This document shows positions 57,799-64,000 of a stretch of DNA of 64,000 nucleotides, in pieces. The notes below the pieces were generated by a model, which ran no database searches, was not told the origin of the DNA, and was given only the letters and a program-made list of their open reading frames with translations. The stretch's first letter is position 1; every line of letters begins with the position of its first letter. The position numbers were made by a program, and so were the translations under genes. Source of the stretch: Platynereis dumerilii (taxonomy: Eukaryota; Annelida; Polychaeta; Phyllodocida; Nereididae); contig JAPTHN010000008.1 in the NCBI GenBank assembly GCA_026936325.1, positions 18,875,759 to 18,939,758 on the forward strand, in the 5' to 3' direction.

Positions 57799-60620
57799 AT
57801 GAGCTGCCCGCTGTTCTCCTTCTGTCTTCTGGTTTTGGCTCTGGCCAACAGGGAAATTTCAGGTAGGGGTGCATTCATAGGTATTACAGCCTGTCACTTT
57901 GATACCGAAAAAGAGTGTGCTGTTGCACTGCGAAAATGGCACTTCGTGAGTCATCATACTGATGATTTTTCATGTTCAAACCCAATACTGTCAATGTTAA
58001 TTTGATTTAAGGACACTTATCCCTCTTGTTGGTGACAGCCAAACGAAAGGATTATGCATCTGATTTTCACTCTAAAATCCGTTATGAGAAGTCAAATGGT
58101 TTTCTCTTGATCATGACTAGTCAAACAGCCTCTATGTTTCCCATGTTGAAAGTATAGAAGATGACACTTCATCGGCTATCATGAGTCACGAAGTGCCATT
58201 TTCACAGTGCCACAGTCCACTTTAATTCTATATCAAAGTGTTTGCTGTAATGGTATATATATAAAGAACCCACAGCTGAAAAACGGTTCTAAATTTTGTT
58301 ATGGGTTAAACTGAATTGGAAAGGTTCAATACTGGTGGGAATGCTATTTTATAAACCCTATGCTCCCAACTTGATAGAAAGGAGTTCCATTGTGCAGTTT
58401 AGCTGGATTATCTAAGTGTTGTTTTTGTTTGCTGTTGGAACCTCTTTAAAAGTTGAATAATGAACCTTTTAGGGTTCCCTATCTAAACCAGCTTATAGAA
58501 CCCTTAAAGGTTCCATATAAAACCTTTTTGTTAAGAGTGTATGTAAAGCATTTGTTGTATGTCAATACCAAAATCGCATGACCAAAATATTTTAAAGTGC
58601 TTGACTGCGAATCCACTGACCTATGAGCATGTGGGTTCGACACGATATTGGGATTGCTCATTAAATGCTCATATCTTGAAACATCACCCAAGATATTGTA
58701 AAAATTAACATTTCTCTTACATGAAATAATTTTTTTTTTTGTGCAGCACAAAGCAACTTTGAGTATTCAGGATTTTCATGGCCTTCCTCAACCATCACTT
58801 ATAACTTCAAGAATTATCCATCGAGTGCCCTGTCTACGGCAGAAACGGAAGCGGCCTTTGCTCGGGCTGCTGCGGTGAGATTGTTTTTTTTTTTTTTTTT
58901 GCAAGAGCTATTGAATTAAGGAGGTTTTGCTACACGTTAATGTGTACATGTACAAGTGCTATCTTATAACATTGTTGTCATGGCAACTCCCACGTACACG
59001 TCACACGGAAACGTGCAGCAAAACCTCTCTAATGTAAGGGTCACAAAAATTGAACAGGGTGTCGAATGTTGGGATTTGACTAAAAATTAGTATTGTCCAC
59101 TATAATAGGCCTGAGGCTGTGACAAATGTCACTTATGATGGGTAGAGTAGGGCAGGGCATGCGGCCCCCCTTAACTTCGAGGTGCGATTTGACCTACTTT
59201 TTATGGGCGATTATTTGAATGCTTCCGCAGTGTCAGGAAGGGATCACTTGACTCTACTAATAACTAGTGAAACAAATGTCTACCAATTTTAATAAAGGAG
59301 TTATGGCCATTTTTGTAAAAAAATTTAAAATGGCCTTCTTACCCCACCCATCCGGCAAGAAGCCCCCTATTATAATCCTATGGCAATTTTTTTTGCGAGC
59401 GCATTCAGCCTAAAAGTTATTTCTTAGGGTTATTCTATCATTTTTAAGGCATTCTATTAACTTTTTCTGAATTTCAGAATTTTTCTGTTCATACCTTTAT
59501 TTTTTAATATTTTTTGCCCTGTTTCAATTTCGGGCCAAATTTTTTCTATTTTAATTAGGTATTCTATCAAGATTTAAGGTAAAGTACACATTATTAAATG
59601 GTTCCTGAAGCAGCTTCGACCCCCCAGTGAAGGGGGCCTCATGCCCCATATTATGTGAGGCCTCCCGCACCAAACCCACATATTTTAATTTGACCTCTAT
59701 ATTTTGAACTGAAATACAAAAAACATGATCCGAATCACATTTATGTGATGGTCATAAAGTGAAGCAATGCAGATATCAATTATACTTTTAAATACTTCCA
59801 AAGTTATTTCTGACAACCCCTTTCAAAGAATTAGTCAAAGTTACAAAAACCATGCACATTTTTTTTGTTTCTTTAATTTCTACTATGGTTTGGTGCCGTT
59901 TGCCCTGAAAATTTGTGATGTCACTTAAAACACCTATAGCTTCAATAAATAATGTCAATAGATACACGCACCAAAAATGTAAGTTTGGATATAACCCTGG
60001 GGGGGCCTCTCAACTAACCCGGGCTTCTTGCCCCGACCTACTCTAACTAATTTTTTTTTTTTTGCACTTTAAGAAAATTTGACAGCCGTCACCAACACAC
60101 GGCATGGCTAAAAACCTTCATTTATAATATATAGGATTACAAATGGTTTGATTTACATTTTTTTGATGAAGAAATAGGCATTAGTCCTGGGGCAACAGTC
60201 AGTTTTAAAATTCTTTCAGTGTATGTGCAATTGTCCTGATAAAATAATTGGTACTACTTATGCATGGCATGCATTGATTGATAATCTTTCAGTTGTTTCA
60301 GTCAACTGCTCGGTATTAATAAATTCTAATTTATGCAGAAATGGGCGGCAGTCACTTGCCTGAACTTCGTGCAGCAAGACACTACTGGCGGCATCGAAGT
60401 GCAATTCGCCACTGGAGAATACGGTGGAATTTACACTTTTACAGAAGGCAATTTGACTTATGCATATCCCCCGTATCCTGGAGAGTTGTCTGACCCTGGC
60501 CAGGGAGGGGACATTGATGTCAATGATGATTATACTTACATCGATGGGTGCAGCACAGATCCAAGTAAGTGAAACTATGAAAATATCCTGTGATAGATAG
60601 AAAGATAGATAGATAGATAA

Positions 60621-60666
<46 letters not shown>

Positions 60667-63600
60667 GATAGACGTGGTGAGTGCAGCCCTCTAAGCCTAT
60701 TTCTGGGCGCTTGCAAGGCTGATTGATGAGATTGGGGAGAGAGCGGGAGTCCTCAACATGTTACACATTTACGCCATGTGAGGGATCTTTACTTGCTCAG
60801 CACAAACACTGATAATACAAGGGGCCGCAAATTTAACGTCATCCAAACGACATCCAGCTGGGATTTTGCTCATGAAGGTTGACTGAAAATTTCGGTTACC
60901 CCACCCCGGAGTTCGAACATGTGCAGACAAACACGTTCAGCAGAGCAGGCGGGCAGTCGGGGCCCTTAAGCACTCAGCCACCCAGCTGCTTGTGTTCCAT
61001 ATCTAGTGACTGGTTATGTCATGACCTTGGAAAGCTGTAGAAATAAATTATGCGACATCGTTGTTGGAGTGCTCAGATACCTGATGGGCACATCTATGTT
61101 GCAGCAACTTTGCGATTTTGATGAAAATTATGTAGAACTGTATGGTAGAAATGATGTTGTGTGTTTGTTGTCACAACGTTGTGAAGCGATATCAAAATAT
61201 CACATTAACAGGCAACGTTGTGGTAACATTGTCATAAAGTTGCCAAAAAATCTCAATATTGTGTTCAAGTTGGCGTAACATAATTTCTACCATTGGCCTA
61301 CATTTCTATGTTACAAAAGACGGGCCCTCCGCCAATTGGCAATGTTGTTTTGCGAATTGTGCCCCTTGGGTTATAATATATTCTTTGTCTGTCTTTGCCT
61401 TTGTCAATAGAAATTCTCTGATGGTGAGGGGGGTGACCATTTAATATCCAGGGGGGGCTAAGATTTTTTTTTTAATAAATAATTTTTTGCTGCAGTTTTG
61501 GTGAAATAAATAAATTCTTTTTGGGCAGTCTTGAAATGAATAATTTCTGCTTGGCGTTTTTCTTTCCAAGAGATCAAGCACAGTGTATATATATGATAAT
61601 GATATAAATGTCATTTAATGAATTATTTCAGGCCAAGTCAACTTGGAGCAGCTGTTCCTTGCACAGATTGGGGAATCCTTGGGCTTGCTGGATAGTAGTG
61701 TTGCTGGCTCGGTGATGGCAGATGACTATCTCTCAACATGCGTTGCTGACCCGCAACTCAGCCAAGATGATATTGACGGAATCCAATCAATATACAGTAA
61801 GTGGAGGTGCCTTGGGCCAATTACAGCGAAACACTTTGATATAGATTTAAAGTGGACTGTGGCACTGTGAAAATGGCACTTCGTGTGACATCATGCTGAT
61901 GATTTGTCATGATCAAACCCAATACATACTTTCAATGTTAATTTGATTGAAGGAGACTTATCCCACTTGTTGGTGACAGCCAAAAGAAAGGATTATGCAT
62001 CTGATTTTCACTCTAAAATTTGTTATGAGAAGTCAAATGGCTTACTTTTGATCATGACTAATCAAACAGCCTCTATGTTTCCCATGTTGAAAGTAGAGAA
62101 GATGACACATCATCGGCTATCACGAGTCACGAAGTGCCATTTACACAGTGCCACAGTCCACTTTAATTCTATACAAAGTGTTTCGCTGTCAGGACAAGGA
62201 CACTGACAACTGGTGGCCATTTTTTAAAGTTTTTAATTTGTCTGAAATGTGATAACATGCTCTCAGTATAGTAGGGTATTTGTGGAAGAGCATATTTTAA
62301 GATAGTAACTGGAGACCAAAATGATGGTCTCCCAGTGGACACATTTGGTCTCCCAGTCATTGCCAAATTGGTACAACTGGGAGACCAATTTTTTTCAAGA
62401 GAAACTCATTAATTACACATTTGGTTTGTCTTAAGCGTGTAGTTCTTGGGCACATTTGAAGGTAAGGCTTCTCTTTCTACAAAAAAAAATTGTCACTCTC
62501 TTTACAATTGTATTTCTGATTATGTTGTCTTTCTGATTTCCAATTTTCGTTAATTAAAATTTATCAAACTTGCTTTGGTTGAACTCATGGTTGAACTAAT
62601 TTATCAGTCCATGTCCTAAGTTTGCAGTCAGCTTAACAGTTTGAAGTCCCTTTTGAAAGCATTTCATTGCACAATTAGGCCTATATCTAATATCTAATAA
62701 ATCTTTAAGCTGACTAATAAATGTTGCGCATCAAGCGCTGCAATGTCCGTCGATCTTCCAGTCGAAAATCCTTAAAAAATGCTCTGATTTGTGGGTTGAA
62801 AGAGTTGTTTTGATGAAAATAATATTAATAATCCATATACGTACACTGTTGCTCATAAATATGGAATACTTCAACATTCTCCATTGAAATTGATAACTTT
62901 ATCAACTTCTGCCGGAGCACATGATGGTCTGATTCAATGGTAACTTCTTCCAATGACCGCTTAAGGGAAGAACATGCTCTTGTGTAAAACGCATGCTGAA
63001 GCGTTAGCCCCAGGAAAAGTTACAACAGCACTAAATACGGAAATTCAGGAGGTATTTTAGGGAGAGGTGCATTCAACCAAAATTTGAAAATTCTTGCAAA
63101 AAGTGTAGTTGAGGCTTTCAGAGTGATAAGAGAAGATAACTTAACCTTTAAAATGGACCTTGCTTAGATTCACACTCTGAAATTTACTTTTATTTGACAC
63201 CTTTTTTTCCAAAAAAGTATTCCATATTTATGAGCAGGAGTGTATAATATTCCAAATGACATAGGCCCAGTCAACACACCTCTTCAAACTCTAGGAAGGT
63301 GCAAAGGAAGTAGAGCAATCAAGAATGGAAAAAAAAGTATACACCCACTTTATAATAGCAATTACATTGGCAGCAAACTGATTTTCACTCTGCATCTGTG
63401 CAAAGTTTGCAAATGTTTCCTTTACATTAGGCAGAAATAATTGATCTTTAGCTCCTCCGATGTTCTCAAGACACTTTTTCTTGCTTGGGTCGGTCGGTTG
63501 GACCAAAGGAAAAAAAGGTGAAATCAAAATTTATACATAATGTCAACTTAATAAAAATTGTGGGTATCCTCAATTTATTTCTCCAAAGGCAGAGATCTGT

Positions 63601-64000
63601 TGGGTAGGTTAATTAATCCGAGAAGCTAACAGTTTCAAATGTATGTCCTAAGCACGCTAAGTGCATGAATTATTTTGCAAATCATTTACGCTATATATAT
63701 CAAGCAAAAATTAACTATCATAATGTTATGTGTAATTGGATTATTCTAGACTACTGTACCACAACTGCTGCAACCACTACTACTACTGCTGCAAGCACCA
63801 CTACAACTGCGGCTCCGACCACCACCACTACCGCGGCTGCTACTACCACAACTACTGCTGCTACCACCAAAAGCTGCAAGAATCCATTCGCGCGATATAT
63901 TCCAATCCCAAAATTGCCCTCCAGTGGAAGTGGCCATACTCATTACTATGGCAGCGGTACTTATTCTGGCAGCAGCCGTTCTGGAAGCAGATATGGAAGT
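57799..64000 (+). CDS. Secreted M10 (MMP)-like pseudo-metalloproteinase with Thr/Ala-rich tail, 3'-incomplete
   Basis: Exons are 57799-57862, 58747-58874, 60339-60564, 61632-61796 and 63750 to the window edge, all GT-AG and in phase. The product starts with a signal peptide (MSCPLFSFCLLVLALANREI). It enters an M10 catalytic-domain fold directly, with no cysteine-switch propeptide: STITYNFKNYP, FARAAAKWAAVTCLNF, GGIEVQFATGEYGG, LTYAYPP, GGDIDVNDDYTYID, LFLAQIGESLGLLDSS and QLSQDDIDGIQSIY. The family zinc site HEIGHSLGLDHSS reads AQIGESLGLLDSS, so all three catalytic-zinc histidines and the glutamate are gone. The structural-zinc histidines (HGD, AHA, DIHF in MMPs) are Y, Y and D. Scaffold glycines and the SQDDIDGIQ end are kept. 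Exon 5 adds about 35 Thr/Ala residues, likely O-glycosylated, then SCKNPFARYIPIP and a Gly/Ser/Tyr/His-rich stretch. A structural or binding role outside the cell is inferred. Introns hold MITEs and a SINE. Confidence 0.85.
57886..58248. mobile_element. MITE with ~60-bp inverted ends, copy 1
   Basis: About 363 bp in intron 1 of the metalloproteinase-like gene. Ends start ACAGC and close with GCTGT. Long inverted segments carry AAAATGGCACTTCGTGAGTC on the left and the inverse GACTCACGAAGTGCCATTTT-like end on the right. Nearly the same sequence and orientation as 61823-62189. Confidence 0.8.
59143..60045. mobile_element. Inverted-terminal element with TAGAGTAGG ends
   Basis: TAGAGTAGGGCAGGGCATGC on the left is matched by the inverse of TAGAGTAGGTCGGGGCAAGA on the right. 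The interior has more GGGGCC-type motifs in both senses (GGGGGCCTCATGCCCC near 59632). About 0.9 kb, non-coding, in intron 2 of the metalloproteinase-like gene. Confidence 0.6.
60583..60990 (-). repeat. SINE with tRNA-Leu/Ser-like head and (TATC)n tail
   Basis: On the minus strand the right end reads AGCAGCTGGGTGGCTGAGTG with a long variable arm and B box TGTTCGAACTCC, like a class II tRNA. The element ends in the (TATC)n run seen as GATA repeats at 60597-60665. It lies in intron 3 of the metalloproteinase-like gene, antisense to it. Confidence 0.65.
61823..62189. mobile_element. MITE with ~60-bp inverted ends, copy 2
   Basis: The left end ACAGCGAAACACTTTGATAT and its inverse at the right (CAAAGTGTTTCGCTGT) extend through AAAGTGGACTGTGGCACTGT on both sides. 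It lies in intron 4 of the metalloproteinase-like gene, in the same orientation as copy 1. Confidence 0.85.
62844..63242. mobile_element. Mariner-type MITE
   Basis: CACTGTTGCTCATAAATATG on the left is inverted against CATATTTATGAGCAGGAGTG on the right, each flanked by TA (62842-62843, 63243-63244). About 399 bp, no coding frame, in intron 4 of the metalloproteinase-like gene. Confidence 0.85.
63448..63629. repeat. Short element with TTAGCTYCTCSGAT ends
   Basis: TTAGCTCCTCCGATG on the left is inverted against ATCCGAGAAGCTAA on the right. The right terminus equals those near 5050 and 42005. About 180 bp, non-coding, in intron 4 of the metalloproteinase-like gene. Confidence 0.5.

Overview
This is nuclear DNA of an animal, probably a marine invertebrate deuterostome such as a hemichordate, echinoderm or cephalochordate. 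The reasons are small exons joined by GT-AG introns, AT-rich non-coding DNA crowded with transposons, tRNA-derived SINEs and CR1/L2-like LINEs, and two host genes best matched by CDC16/APC6 and the ciliary anchoring protein AKAP14. The species cannot be fixed from sequence alone.

Host genes. (1) CDC16 (APC6), minus strand, 21165 down to 3744, is complete in 17 coding exons (596 aa). (2) AKAP14, plus strand, 22976-28773, is complete in 4 coding exons (191 aa). It is divergent from CDC16, and the 1.8 kb between the two start codons holds NF-Y and ETS sites, two transposons and a possible leader exon. (3) A single collagen Gly-X-Y exon lies on the minus strand at 56033-56212. (4) A secreted matrix-metalloproteinase-like pseudoenzyme on the plus strand starts at 57799 behind a TATA box and runs off the right edge. 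All six zinc-binding histidines of the family are replaced, and a Thr/Ala-rich then Gly/Ser/Tyr-rich tail follows. (5) A possible promoter and first exon of a further minus-strand gene lie near 2.86-3.07 kb.

Layout. 1-2.55 kb is a T-poor, G/C/A-rich degenerate minisatellite, followed by the possible promoter. 3.7-21.2 kb is CDC16, its introns filled with SINEs in one orientation and several foldback or hAT-like MITEs. 21.2-22.97 kb is the divergent intergenic region, with a Harbinger-like MITE split by a LINE. 22.98-28.8 kb is AKAP14, in which a 2.4 kb hAT-like element landed exactly on an exon's splice acceptor. 29-37.8 kb is a giant inverted repeat whose arms are tandem arrays of PstI/EcoRI-type palindromes and G-tracts, with two other tandem arrays in its centre. 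38-57.4 kb is a transposon graveyard: a Tc1-like relic, a nearly full-length LINE inside an older repeat, a 4.9 kb hAT-like element in the same repeat, several MITEs, a second LINE and the orphan collagen exon. 57.7-64 kb is the metalloproteinase-like gene with MITEs and a SINE in its introns.

The two complete genes belong to the cell cycle (anaphase-promoting complex) and the cilium (PKA anchoring); they share an intergenic region but no pathway. The most unusual items are the transposon-rebuilt splice site in AKAP14, the zinc-less metalloproteinase and the 8.8 kb foldback structure.
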